Assembly (NCBI GenBank): GCA_039545315.1
Contig: BCIM01000002.1
Coordinates: forward strand, 2,146,331-2,210,330
Source: Kondoa malvinella
Taxonomy: Eukaryota > Basidiomycota > Agaricostilbomycetes > Agaricostilbales > Kondoaceae
Direction of reading: 5' to 3'
Length of the DNA: 64,000 nucleotides
Position numbers and translations under genes: made by a program. The notes beneath the pieces are model-generated. The model saw only the letters and a program-made list of their open reading frames with translations. It was not told the origin of the DNA and made no database searches. Shown here piece by piece: positions 45,287 to 57,807 of this stretch; the stretch's first letter is position 1, and each line of letters starts with the position of its first letter.

Positions 45287-47594
45287 TCAGCAGACATTCG
45301 GCAAAATTGGAGTGAGAAAGACAGACCCCTCGTCGTCAAACTCGCCCATACTGAGTAGCTGATCACCTCTAGTAGCTTTCTGATAGGCTGAATAAGCGAT
45401 GTTGAAGCCAATTTGGTTCTCGTTCGCTTGGCATTGTTCCATTTCATATCGGTGCAGGTCAGGTCGAGGGTCGTATTCCGGTTGATGAGCATCTTCTGGC
45501 GCGGGTGTGATTTCCCCTGAAGCAGTAGGTAACCAGAAACTTGATCCTTGTGCTTTCTTGATTGTGATATGGATCGAATCGCCTCGTCGAAGAAGGACGT
45601 TCAGACACATTGGCATTCTCAGCTTGAATGGTGCAAGTGAAGAAATATAATCTTGCGCTCCCTCTATTGACCCAAGTCCATCAGTTGGTATTCAAAGAGA
45701 GAGCAGAGAAGGAAAACGCACCCATCAAAGGTTCATCCAAAATCAGATAAGTATCCGACACGCTCAACACATGAAAATGACCCGTTAAAGGCGTCACGCT
45801 CTGCTCCCAATGATTCTTGTACCTCTCGCTCGCGAAAACACAATAATCAGCCAACATTTGATCCGCTCTTTTCTGTCTGCTCAACGTTGGATTTCGTGTA
45901 GGTGAGCGAGAAGGGGATGAGTTCTTTGTTTGGAGTTTTGCAGTTGCGCAATGTCGAGCGAGGGAAATGTGCGTGACGTGTGTTATGAAGCCGTGACCGA
46001 GCAACCAGCCTGCTAGTGCGATCAAGTCGGCTGCGTAATTCTGGAGCTCTTTTCGATCTAGGTCCGGTTTACTGACTGTTACCGATACATTAGCTCAATC
46101 CTCTACCAAGAGAAATAGACTCACAGATGTAGGAACGGAAAAAGTATTGATAAAGCGTATCGATTCGTTCGACGGGACTCGACATGGCCAAATCGGGGAC
46201 ACTTCCGCTGGGCAAGAGTAAATTGTGGTTGATGGCCATATGTAGTTCGGTCATGGTGGAAGAGACGCCTCGTTCGAAGACTCCTTCATCTCGAGTTTTC
46301 TTACTTGCTTCGTCTTGCATCGTGAATGCGCGCAAGAGGTTCTCGATCGTCGGTACCTGCTACAGATAAGCTTTGTAATGTACAGCTAGATAGTGCATAC
46401 ATGTCGAGCAGTCTCTAGTGTCCTCGCAGCGGCTTCTGAAGCTTCAGCCTGTTTCGCAGCTCTTTCATCTTTATGACTGAGCTTCTTGATGTTGTCCACC
46501 GTTTTGCGCTTCTTCAAAGTCGGATGCGCTTGTTGTGGACTGGACATTGGACCAGGAGTAGGCATAGGCGGAAGAGGGACATAGCTGTATTCTGATTGAG
46601 CAGGGTAAGGGCTCCCATATCCTTGCATGCCATTTGAAGGAGCGTAAGTTGCGGGATATTGGTACCCCGAAGAAACGGGTTGTTGAGCTACGTTTGGGTG
46701 ATGCATTCCTGCTGTGGTCATGCCTACGTTCTGTGACATTGGCGCATAGGATACAGGTGCGATAGAACCCGTGTAGGGTACAGCTGAGACTGGAGTTTCG
46801 GACCGAGGTGGAATAGAAGTCGGTAAAGGATCATGAGCTGCTGTGACTGGTACTTGAGGTCGTTTAGGTGAAGGCGGTAGTGGGATTGGAGTTGGTTTCT
46901 GCCCTCGAGGTGCGTAGTGCTTTACTTTTGGGTCAGGGTAGTCTTCATCCGGTGACTTGCCATCATCGTTCGTCAAGCACTTTTGTATCAGGTTCTTTCC
47001 TTCTCTCGCCATTACTAGCTTGGATAGCTTTGGCCTACAGAGTACTCAGAGGGATGCTCGTGTGGAGCCTCAGGAGACATACGTTGTATAGGTATAGACT
47101 AGACCGGTCTCAGACACAACAAGGAGGAGTACTTGTGTTCCAGTCAATGTGGATAATTCATAGGCCTGTGGAATGTTAATTAGACTAGTCTAATCTGGAA
47201 TAACTTATCGATCAGACGGGAGACGCACCTTCTTCATGATACCGGCTTTGCGTTTGCTGAATGTAATGTGACGCTCTGATGGCCGTAGATCAGTACTAGG
47301 ACCTTAGCCGTACACCAACAGCAGAGCTCACTGTTCTTGTCCTGAACAAAATAACAAATCAAGTCAGCCTAATATTCATGCGCATGACAGTAAACTGACT
47401 TCAATAAATTCTATGTCAATCTTGCGCCTGCCTTGATTGCCTCCCTTCTTGGGCTTGTCCTCATCGCTGTCGTCCACTTCATCTTCAGCTAACAAAGCAT
47501 TGTTTTCTGTTGAAGGTTTCTCGCTCGGCGTTGCTTCTTCGCCTGAAGCGCGCTCTTCGGATGATGTATCTCGCGCGCTTGAACGAGTAGGCAT
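45287..47594 (-). CDS. MCM1: SRF-type MADS-box transcription factor with a long C-terminal region
   Basis: The N-terminus is acidic and Ser-rich (MPTRSSARDTSSEERASGEE), then the MADS box is assembled from four exons: GRRKIDIEFIEDKNKRHITF, SKRKAGIMKKAYELSTLTGT, QVLLLVVSETGLVYTYTTPK. This is the Mcm1/SRF type, which binds CArG boxes and works with cofactors in mating and cell-cycle control. A Pro/Gln/Tyr-rich region follows, then a basic patch (TLKKRKTVDNIKKLSHKDER). A normal GTATGC intron then leads in frame into about 330 more residues (starting VPTIENLLRAFTMQDEASKK) that are folded-looking and not recognised. If that intron is not spliced the protein stops at 46386. The symbol refers to the MADS part only. 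Confidence 0.8.
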
Positions 47595-47835
47595 CTTGTG
47601 ATCTAGCTGAGGCTGAGCGGAACGGGAGAAGGGGTCACCTCGTGCTTCGATAAAAGAAAACAAACACACGCGCGGAGGCGGAATAAGGTTTGTAAGGGCG
47701 ATCTTCCAGCAGATATAAGGAGGGCTCCTAGCTTGACAGGGCTATCGATACAGTGATATGAGATTGCATAGCTAAGAGCAGCGCTTGGACCGAATCCCTC
47801 TGTTCGTCTTCCCATCGATGCATCCCTGAATGCCC

Positions 47836-48838
47836 TCAAGCAGTCTGCCAACGAAGCCCATCTGGGCTGGAAGACACTGGGGCCTGCGTACTCTCCCAAC
47901 TCTTCATATGAGCAGCGGAAAGAGGCAGTGACTGATTCCAATTCCACTGCATCCAACTCGGTACCAAAGCTTTTTCTTCATCCGTCTGTAGCGATGGATT
48001 GGTATAGCTTGCTCCTTGTGCAGTAGGTGCGAAAGAATCCGGGAAGAATGATACGCCTGGTCGAGTAGGTGAAAGACTAGGAAAGTCCGACAGAACAGAG
48101 CTGAGACTGAATGGCAGAGTAGCTGCTATCTGTCTTTCGATTGACGATTGTCCCTTCTGTTCCCTCTTCTTCCGCCTTTTTCGAGATGTCGAAAACTCCT
48201 CGTCCACTGAACCACCATCAGTCCGAGTATAGAGGAGAAGAAGAGAACTTACTATCTACGATCCAACAGCCGCCTTTCCCAGGACTTAGAATATCCCTGA
48301 TCTCCCTCTTGAAGCATTTATTCAAGCTGAGATTATGCCTAACGGAATTCTTCCATCCTTTGGAAGCGAGTTTGCCATAGAATGGGTAACGCTTTTCTAT
48401 CGCTTCGTAGATTTCTTGTAGTGTTAATCGTTGGTGAGGAGAACCTAGTATAGCATATCGGATTAAAGTGACATATGCGTAATTTGGTCTTTGATCAGAT
48501 CCTCCAGGCGACTGTAAACAATAAGACAAAATCGCATGCCAGAAGCAGAAACAACGCACATCATCCAGATCATCTAGACTCGTAGCACCTTCAAGCGCTG
48601 CGACTTCATGACCCGTTAAATTCCTCTTGCTCCCCGTTGAATCAGATTCAGTCGAAGAAGTACTTGCTCTCCGTTTATCGTAAGGGGTGGTAGATGTCTT
48701 GGGTATTGAGCTGGGTAAAGCAGGAAAGAGTCGAGAAGCAGATGATTGAGAGTTAGTAGAGGGAAAGAAGGATGGAAGTTGGCTTGCGAAACCGCTTGAT
48801 GAAGGAGCTGAAAAGCTGGAGAAGCTGGTTTGCTGCAT
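47836..48838 (-). CDS. forkhead (winged-helix) transcription factor
   Basis: Three exons. The N-terminus is Ser/Pro-rich (starts MQQTSFSSFSAPSSSGFASQ). After a GTGCGT intron the forkhead domain spans about 90 residues: RPNYAYVTLIRYAILGSPHQ, LTLQEIYEAIEKRYPFYGKL, then GWKNSVRHNLSLNKCFKREI and the wing with GKGGCWIVD. The recognition helix WKNSVRHNLSLN is intact. A short last exon is basic (TSRKRRKKREQ) and Ser/Pro-rich. No FHA domain is seen, so it is not the Fkh1/Fkh2 arrangement. It lies on the same strand as the MADS gene, 241 bp upstream. Target genes cannot be told from sequence. Confidence 0.88.
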
Positions 48839-49555
48839 CTGGTCTGTAGGTCGATTGGTTGAAGAGGATTCAGCGAGGTGCGTTAAGTGGATGATGATTA
48901 GAAGGAAGCTTCGTTAGTCGAAGGATAGTCGCAGAGAAAGATTTGGCGGAAGCCGTCGATGGGAGAAGTGATATGCCCGATTGTCGCGTGTCAGATTATC
49001 GATAATCCGAATTCTTTGGTCCGAGACAAGATAGCAAAGTTGAGGTAGATTTGTTTGGAATCAGAGCTCGGCTTCTTGAGAAGAGCTCTTCGATCGAGCC
49101 GAAATGTTCTGCGGCGCGATTTGGGCTCCCGGATTGGTATTGATGAATGAATGAAGAGCACATAAAGGAACCAGACGTAGCCAAAGCGATGCGGATACAC
49201 ACAAACACAGCCTGAGCGGTGCCTCATCGCTTTAGGACTACTACTGGTGCTTGGCCGAAGGACCCGCTCATCGCATAGAGAACGCCGTCGCTCCGAGAAG
49301 GCGGAAGCGATTAGAAGAGCAGAAGTGGAAAAGAGTCAGATGCAAGTCTCAGAACCAGAGCGGGAGATTGTGCATATGCATGACAGCGCACTTGGCACCT
49401 GACAGCGCAAGCACGCGATGCAAAGAGGGTGAAACGTATCATAGAAGGCCATAGAGCTACAGAAAAGAGAGCCAGCCAACAGAACTTGTGGCACATCGTC
49501 ACCTTGGTCCGACTTGCGCGGTCGTATTTTCTTTGCTCACGACGATAATCTGAAG
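48839..49555. promoter_or_regulatory. 717-bp divergent region, forkhead / UBP6
   Basis: No gene is supported. Open frames at 48991-49227 (minus) and 49251-49565 (both strands) are mutually overlapping and lack motifs. This should hold both promoters. Confidence 0.35.
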
Positions 49556-52003
49556 ATGTCCACAATTCCAGTGAAGATCAAGCATGCAGGCAAGACGTAC
49601 GACGTCCAGGCAGACTTGAGCAAACCGGGATTGGCTTTCAAGCAATCCGTGTTTGAATTGACTGGTGTCCGTGAGTGCCACAGCTGCGTTGCCTCATAGA
49701 AGAGAAGAGTGATGATGATCTTCTCACAGCTGTCGACAAGGTTAAAGTAGTCTGCAAAGGTGGAATGCTCAAAGATGATGCGGATCTAAAGAAAGTCGGT
49801 TTCAAAGAGGTATGTAGCCAGTGCAGCGTAGCAGTCTCAAATTGCTCAACGACGCGCTGGTGCGTACAGGGCCAGCAATTCATGGTCATTGGAGCTGCTA
49901 CAGAGCTGCCTAAACCTCCCTCTACGCCAGTAATGTTCTTGGAGGACATGACAGATGCAGAATTGGCACAAGCTGTATGTCGTCTACTCTTTCTAGAACT
50001 ACACTGACTCTTCTGTAGGTGAAGAAACCTGGAGGTCTACAGAATCTCGGCAACACGTGCTATATGGCTTCCTCGCGTGCGTATCCAAAGGCATATTCGT
50101 CCTTGGTTGGCGATTCAGTCTGATAGTTTGCGCACAGTGCAAGTACTTCGAGTCATCCCAGAGCTTCAAGTAGCCCTTAATGCGTAAGCTGGGTTTACTG
50201 TTCGAAACTTGCACTAATGGTATCACAGGTACACACCGCAAGGTGGCGCTTCACAGCGAGGCGACACAAATGCAGGACTTACATCAGGTCTGCGGCACCT
50301 TTACCAAGAAATGGGAAAAACAACCGAAGCCTATACTCCTCAATCCTTCTGGCATGTAAGTTCTCTGCTCACTACTCGCTACTTTGCCCGCTCACGTTAT
50401 ATTCGCAGCTTTTACGTCAACATGTCCCTCAATTCCAAGAGATGCGCAACGGCTTCCCAGCACAGCAAGACGCAGAAGAATGCTGGTCTGCCATCCTTGG
50501 TGCTCTACGGCCTACTTTGAATGGCGTCAAGGCTCCGGGGAACGCTGAAGGGTCTACAACAGCTGCCCAGGCGCAAGATTGGGTCCAGCAGTACTTGATG
50601 GGCGAGATGCAGACTGAGTGAGTTCTGGTGTTTCTCGCACGATATATGTTGAACAAATTGGGCCTCTCTCAGAACGAAGACGGTTGAAGCGCCTGAAGAG
50701 GAAGCGAGTGTCTCTATTGAGCCGTTTTTGGAACTCAAGTGCAACATTACGAGCGAGACGAATTATTTGGCGAACGGGATCAGTACGTGGATGTCTGCTC
50801 TTGCTCATGCGTAGCTGAACAGTAGGGCTCACGTACAGAGGATGTATGTGATGATACCGAAACTCTACACCATCAGCTGATAGGCGAGGCAGTCACTCGA
50901 GCAACAACTAGAGAAGAACAGCTCAAGTCTCGGTCGGTCTGCCGTGTACAGCTCTACTTCTCGTGTCTCTCGTCTTCCTGCGTATGCTGTCTGGCTTCCT
51001 ACCCGGTCTTTGCTGACCAGTACATAGCTATCTGACTGTCCACCAGAACCGTTTCTTTTGGCGCAGAGAGATCAACAAAAAGACCAAGATTCTACGAAAG
51101 GTGCATCCGGATTCAAGTTACTGCAGCATCTGCTGATGTGACATAATTTGCGTGTACAGGTCAAATTCCCCTTTGAAATGGACGTCAGCGATATTCTCAC
51201 TCCCGAATTGCAAAGGAAGATCCGACCAGCTAACGATCGCTTCAAAGAGATTCAAAAAGCCCGACACGAGCGTGCCGTGATTCGCAAGAAATCTCGCCGA
51301 GCAGCTGATGAACAGGTCAAATCTTCTACTTCAACAACTACGGGATCTGTTGCTGCTTCTACTTCCACTGAAATGGATGTGGATCCGAATGCGCCTGTGA
51401 CGGAGACTACTGCTGCTGTAGAGCCGAGCATTAGGGTCAAGGAGAAGCAAGAGTTGGAAGGATTGTTGGATCCTAGTTTGAAGGCTGATATTGGGTCGAA
51501 TGCGACGGGCATGTATGAGCTGATTGGTGTGGTCAGTCATAAAGGAGCAAGTGCTGAGGGAGGGTGCGTAAGATGTCTTCGCTTCGGTGTAACGCTGATC
51601 CGTGGGCACTTCTCTGCACAGGCATTACATTGGTTGGGTAAAAGCTAGTGCAGCCAATGGAGGACAAGGAGTTGGCGGTGGTAACTCGACCGAAAAGGAG
51701 GATGAAGATCCAGAAAAGGAACAGGTTTGTCGCAATCGTCGCAACAGTAGAAGAAAGCTGACAGTATGGTAGTGGATCAAATTCGACGACGAGAAAGTCT
51801 CGATGGTTCCAAGAACTCGCGTGTCAGCTTTGGATGGAGGAGGTTAGTCAACGTCATTTGCATTACGACCTCCTGAGCTGATTTCTTTGCATTTCAAGGA
51901 GAGGACAGCATCGGAGTAAGTCTACAATCTATTGACAGTGGACTAGCTAACGCTTGCTTCTCTTTAGTATCTCCTGCTGTACCGAAGCATGGCGCTCGAA
52001 TAA
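49556..52003 (+). CDS. UBP6: proteasome-associated ubiquitin hydrolase Ubp6/USP14
   Basis: About thirteen short exons. The N-terminal ubiquitin-like domain begins MSTIPVKIKHAGKTYDVQAD and includes KVKVVCKGGMLKDDADLKKV. The USP fold starts GGLQNLGNTCYMASS with the catalytic Cys and continues with VLRVIPELQVALN, QQDAEECWSAILGAL (the QQDA box) and the segment FFWRREINKKTKILRKVKF. The catalytic His box is GGHYIGWVKAS, with WIKFDDEKVSMV after it, and the protein ends YLLLYRSMALE. Ubp6 docks on proteasome subunit Rpn1 through its Ubl and trims ubiquitin from substrates. An insert of about 50 residues rich in Ser, Thr and acidic residues lies before the His box. Confidence 0.93.
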
Positions 52004-52422
52004 GTAATGAGACGGTTCTACCGATCTCGGGCATTGAGCCAGGCTCTGGATAGCTATGCATTCTATTTGTCATAACGATGCAACAGAGAGCGTAAAATCA
52101 TGCTGCGCCAATCTGACACGAGGCTCTCACGGACCCCTCCCACAAATGTGTCGTGCTTGACTAGATTGTTTCTTACCGACCACACCGAATTCCACAAAAT
52201 GAGATACCAGTGCTACTGACACGTCTATAATACCTCGTTAGGCTTACCCTGAACTGGCCGCGTGCCTATTGATACCCCTCACGACGGAAATTCGCAGTCA
52301 ACAGCAAATATATTTGGGCAACTGTTCTCGAGCAAGACACCCTGTATTGACTGCTGCTGGTACAACATACACTTAATAAATCTGTGATTATACCTGGCGA
52401 AAGCAAAGAGACGAGGAGGATT
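52004..52422. other. intergenic UBP6 / RasGEF
   Basis: No gene is supported in these 419 bp. An AT-rich stretch (TACACTTAATAAATCTG near 52369-52385) precedes the RasGEF start by about 40 bp. Confidence 0.4.
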
Positions 52423-55400
52423 ATGGTGTTGACTGAAAATACGCCGACTCGGTCAAAGAAGGCTAGCGATGCTGCGAGCGTCGCTGAATCCTATGTCGAG
52501 ACTACCTCACTAGGTACATCATACTGTAGACTGCCTGTTTCAAGCTAATGTCTCTTGAAGCCGCAGCGAAAGCGCTGTCGAAAATCTATTCTGACGAAGG
52601 GAAGCGAGTGCAACGGCTTAGCGGGACAGGCGAGGCGCAGAATAGTGCTAGTGGTGATGAGGAGGACTATGTCATAACGCAGCGGAAGGATGAGAATGGC
52701 AAGACTTTCTACAGAATTCGGTCAGTCGCACTCCTATAACACATGGCGCGTCTTAACACTGAACATAGGCCTCGCTCTCGCCCTGTATCACCTGCTGATA
52801 GCTTCAAGAGCAAGAGCAGAAGGCGGCATTCCGTCTCACAGCCTTCACCTACTGTCCCTTCCTTCTCATTCAATGCTGCTTCGCCAAATCGCCGTGACAT
52901 ATTGCCCACCAAGAGCGTTCGCTATGCAAGATCAAATCCTCAACTACGCTCAAAGGTGCAGACCATCATGCCGGATCAGAGCGGTTTCTACCGACCTGAA
53001 GAGTCTGGCGCGAAGACTGTCAATTTCCTCACTTTGCCAAATATCGTTGGAGGTCATCACATCGTCAGCCCTCCTATGACAGATGCATCTGGAAGATCAA
53101 GAGCAGTTTCAATACCCAGTCTGTCTCAAGCTTCTTCTTCAAATTTGGAAGCAAGAGGAGTCACAGCTGTCGAAGGACCCTCGGGCGATGTACTTGGTCG
53201 CCTGCTGGGCTGGAATCCAGAAACAATCTTGCCAATGCCCAAATCATCAGTCACTACATTGCGCAGCGATGAAAGACCGTCAGCGGGATCAAATAGCTCA
53301 TTCTTTTATGCTGCATCCGACTACCTACCAGAAGACGAATTGCCTCAAGACTTGGTCAAACAGCTAGATGATATCTCGGACGACTCTTCAGCTGGTCGCA
53401 GTCCTTCGACGCCAACCATGACACTCAGCAATTTTATGGATTCAAAGTCGGAAACACCGCAAGGGTCACCTTCCAAATTGCCTTCGAAACAGCAGACTCC
53501 CGTAAACAGATCTCCTCAAGGTACTTCCGGCTACTCCTCGCCATTTGGGGAAGGTGTTCGACTACCTTCGGACGGCAACATTCATCGAGGTCTCAAGCGG
53601 TCTAGAGCTCGATTAGAGGGTGCCCTACCTCGCTCAGATACGAGTACGACATGCACCTCGACTACACCGCCAGCTGATTCGAAGAAGCCTCGCTTTGAAG
53701 ATCCAAATGTGTTTGAATACTTTCAAGCCCTTGAGCACAAGGCTGAACACCGTGGTCTTTCATCACCTCATGCGTCCGATTCGCCTAGAGAGTCCACAAG
53801 TCCTACACTCGGCCATCACGCTCGTCTTGATTCTACCGTATCGCTTGCATCCTTCCTCTCTCGATCTAGTGTACTCTCAGCGCATCAGATTACAGTCTCG
53901 GCTGCGCCCAGTGATGATCCTCGCTTCGTCATCTGGGGCACAAGACAAGTCCCGACTACAGTCAGCTCAGCGAGAGACAGTGCGATCACAGGCTCGACGG
54001 GAATGCATTCACCTCGCTTGGGCAACGACAGTCCCGTCCAATGTTCGCCAGTCGCTTCCAAACGCTGGAGTTCGAAAGAACGGAAAGACTCGATGTCAGC
54101 AAGCTCGGATCGCAGTAAACACCTCACTGGAGTGACCAATAGCTCTGCATCATCTTTTCGCGATTCAGCTCTAGCTTTGGTCAGCCAGAAAGTCATGATG
54201 GCGGCTACTGTCGAGAGATGGGTGGCTGAATTAACGAGCAAGATTGAAGCAGATCTGCTGACCGACTTCTTCCTTACTTACCGAACTTTCCTTACACCTT
54301 TGGCGCTTTGCAAACTATTGATAGCAAGATTCGACTGGGCAACAAGCGAAGCAAGCTCGCCGGAAGACGAGGCTGGTCGCCGTATTGTGCGCGTGCGGAC
54401 TTTCGTCGTTATCCGTCATTGGCTCTTGAATTACTTTGTGGAAGACTTTGTGCCTTCTGCTGAACTTCGCTCTCGTCTAACAAGTTGGCTCAATAATGTC
54501 GCAAAACAACCGAGCATGAAAGATCACCCGAAAGATCAGCAGCTTATCAAAGGTCTCAAGAAGGTCGTCAGGAGGTTAAAGGAGACGTATGCGATGGAAG
54601 CTATGGGCCCGATTTACTCGCATCAGCCAGATCCAGCACTATCTTCTGCTCCACCCAAAGTCGTTCGACAAGCGGCTAGTCAAGCTTCACTGCGATCTGC
54701 TGCCGGTCTACCTTCTGCGTTGCTGGGTCCAGCCATCGTATTGGACGAAGACGTCGACCTGAATCTCAACACCTTCGGCACTCCTTCTTCACCAGGGTCG
54801 AATAATCATGCTCGGGTCGTTTCAGGCAGCAAAAGCACCACAGGCCTGCTCATGCCGGTATCCCCACCTCGTAAACGAAGCATGACGGACGATGGAACAT
54901 TCACAGCATCTGCAATGTCATCACCTCCTAGATCATCTCTGTCTTCGCCCGTTCACCCTCCTCTGGTACTTCCACGCGATCACACCCTACTTTCTCGCAC
55001 AGTCAGCTCTACCTTGGGCCAATTCGGTCGTTTCAAGCGCATGATCAATAACCGATCTTCTATCCACCCTCAGCAAGCCGACGATCCGAATGGAGAGCAT
55101 GACTTCTTTCAAATTGGCTCCTCTCAGCAAAACGGTCATGCCGGTCTTTCTTCTCCCTCCTTTGAAGCATCCTCCTCTACCTCACCAACATCGTCCAGTG
55201 GACTCGAAACATCTTACGAGACAGATAGGACAAGTTTCAGCAGTTCTGGCTGCGATAATGTCCATCCTGCTCGCGTTGACCCGGCGAACAGTTCCCTACA
55301 GCCGCCAGCGGAGATTGGAGACGAACACCAGCTGCATCATTCGCACTCATCCCAGACAATACGCAGCGAACGGTCAACCTCCATCGCGATGCAAGAGAGG

Positions 55401-57478
55401 CGCTTCGCTCCAGGTTTCGCTTTCTCCAACGGCTTTCGACGATCAGTGCAAGCTCTTTCTTTCCGGTCTACTACCAGCGGTGTACAACTTGATGACATCG
55501 GTCTATCAGATGATAGCGACGATGAAGAGATGTACCGATCAATACGTCGGCTTCCAAAAGCGCGAAACCTCAGACAGGCCAATGAGCTTCGACATCTTGG
55601 CCCAAAACCTTCGTACGACTCGATTTCTAGCATAGGCACATCTCTGCATTCTTTCATCAAGAGGACACCGTCTACGTTGACAGCTCATCTAGAGAGTACT
55701 CAGGCAGGACCACCGCCTGGTCAGATTGCGACGATACCGAACTTTGTTGCAGACGGCTTGGATTCGGATGATGAGGAAAGTGGAGATGTTGAAGCAGCTC
55801 TCCGAAGGTTAGAGGGCCAGATCGACCAAGACAAACAACGCGAAAAGGCGAAAAAGGTTGAACGGCAAATGATCAAATCGAAGGATCCAGCCAAGTATCA
55901 AAAGCCGCAATCGCAATCTGATAGCGAGAGTGAAGACGACGAGGTCGAATCCGAAGCTGAAGTCTTGGACCTGCCAACGCAAGTCGGCACATCATCGACA
56001 GAACCGCTCGCTGCCCAATCAGCCAATCTCGAGACAATACCTCCATTTGCTGTCGATCGGCCTTCGACTCCTATGCTGTCAGTTGTAGCTAGCAAGTCTC
56101 CCTCATCCCCAGAACGGCAATCTAGACTATCGACTATCCGACAATCGATCGCACGGAAGCCTTCAATCAGGCATATGCTGTCTAGATCAAGCCGAGCGCC
56201 AGCCACATCTGTACTACTGAGTGTCACAGTCAAGCCGCCCTCTGTATACCACTCCTTCTTGCTCTCGTACAAGAACGAAGCTGTTGCTCGCCAGCTCTGC
56301 TTGATTGAACGAGATCTACTGGCTAACATCGGCTGGCACGAGTAAGTCTATGTTTTCAACCTTGCGAGATAGAAATCATTGAAATCTCGCAGACTGGTGC
56401 AAGGATCTTGGCGAGATCGCGCTGCTATTGTGGACACTCTAGACTGGGAGCAGTTCCGGAAGAACAGAGCTAGAGAGCTAGTGGCTGCTCGAGACAGTGG
56501 TCAGCAGCTCGACTCGACCGAAATCAGAGTAGTCATTGCCCGTTTCAACCTCGTTGCGAATTGGTGCAGCTCAGAGGTCAGTCGTTTCTTCGTATGTCGG
56601 TGAGTTAACTCAAAACCGTTTAGATCGTGCAAACTCGCAGTCTTGATGAAAGAGCGGCTCTTGTGAATAAGTTCATCCGCTTGGCCTGGGTAAGTACTAG
56701 CAGGCCTTTGCACATCACACGCTGATTGAATGTCTGCAGAAATGCTATCGGCAGTCGAACTTTCAGACTCTGACGCAGATCATTCACGGTCTACAATCGC
56801 CGCATGTAGAACGTCTCAAGAAGACTTGGTCAAAAGTCGGTCTATGGGAAGTTCGCGTTTTCAAAGATCTCAAGGAATTCACCTCGCATGCACGCAACTT
56901 CCGCTCTTTGCGCAATGTCACGAATGCCCTAGCAGAAGAGTGGGGTCCACCTGGTCAAGGCATGTCAGCAGAACAGATCCAGCAGCAGACACAGCAGCTA
57001 GCGCGAGCCAGCGTTCTGATCGGCTCTCGCTCAAAGTTCAATACTCCTCAGATACATGGTTGTATACCTTTCCTGGGTTTGTTCTTGCGCGACTTGGCTA
57101 TATCAGGCGAATTACCTACATTTCTCGACCCCAGCTCTCCGGCTTCACCTGTCGAAATCAGTCCCGAAACAGCTAAAATGCAAACTTTGGCAGATCCTTC
57201 AGCTTTCGCCGACCTGCCGTCTTTACCAGAAGCTCTACCAATCTATCCTCTAGTCAATGTACACAAACATCGTACCATTGCCAGCGTTGTATCTAAAGGT
57301 GAGCTGTCCGTCGAAGTCCTTTGATCTTTGCTGAAACATTGTTCCAGTACTTGTGTTCCAAGAAATGTCTGCTCTCTACAACTTTGAGACAGACGCGCCA
57401 CTCTTTCGCAAATGTCTAGGTCTCCGTTGCTTGCCTGAAAGTGTTTTGCGGGAAAGTTCGCTCGCATGCGAAGCTTGA
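52423..57478 (+). CDS. large Ras-family guanine nucleotide exchange factor
   Basis: Seven exons (52423-52513, 52561-52720, 52769-56341, 56393-56576, 56624-56689, 56740-57298, 57348-57478) sum to 1,587 codons. Residues 1-550 are Ser/Pro-rich and disordered. A RasGEF_N (REM) domain lies at about 555-700 (VERWVAELTSKIEADLLTDF, VRTFVVIRHWLLNYFVEDFV). A second disordered and acidic part follows, and the catalytic CDC25 domain occupies about 1,240-1,580 (RQLCLIERDLLANIGWHELV, RFNLVANWCSSEIVQTRSLD, PQIHGCIPFLGLFLRDLAIS). The wide separation of REM and catalytic halves recalls Lte1-like GEFs more than compact Cdc25, but I cannot decide the target GTPase (Ras, Rap/Bud1 or Tem1). Confidence 0.88.
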
Positions 57479-57807
57479 TCTGTTTTTCGGTAATTTGGGT
57501 ACCGCGTGTGTATTGGTCGGGTGTGTTCTAGGAGAGCCAGTGTCTCGAAAGGTGTTCAATTCGGCGGCGTGTATTTCATAATCAATCTAGCCTTTAGCTT
57601 CCAATATCCAATCGCTGCCCTTTTTGGGCACGACTCTAGACTTGCAACTGGTCGGAAGCGCATGTCCAGCAAGAATCCGGCGAACAGATCTTCCTTATTG
57701 TGTGTGCAAGCAAGAGCGTACGCTAAGTGCGTGAGATAACCTCGTGCAACGATGCATTACCCATGGCTACGCGGATCCTGATTATACCGACCATATTATA
57801 ATATCTC
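57479..57807. other. intergenic between convergent genes
   Basis: This 329-bp stretch lies between the RasGEF stop and the chitinase stop. It contains TATTATAATA near 57794-57803, likely part of 3' processing signals. No gene is seen. Confidence 0.4.
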
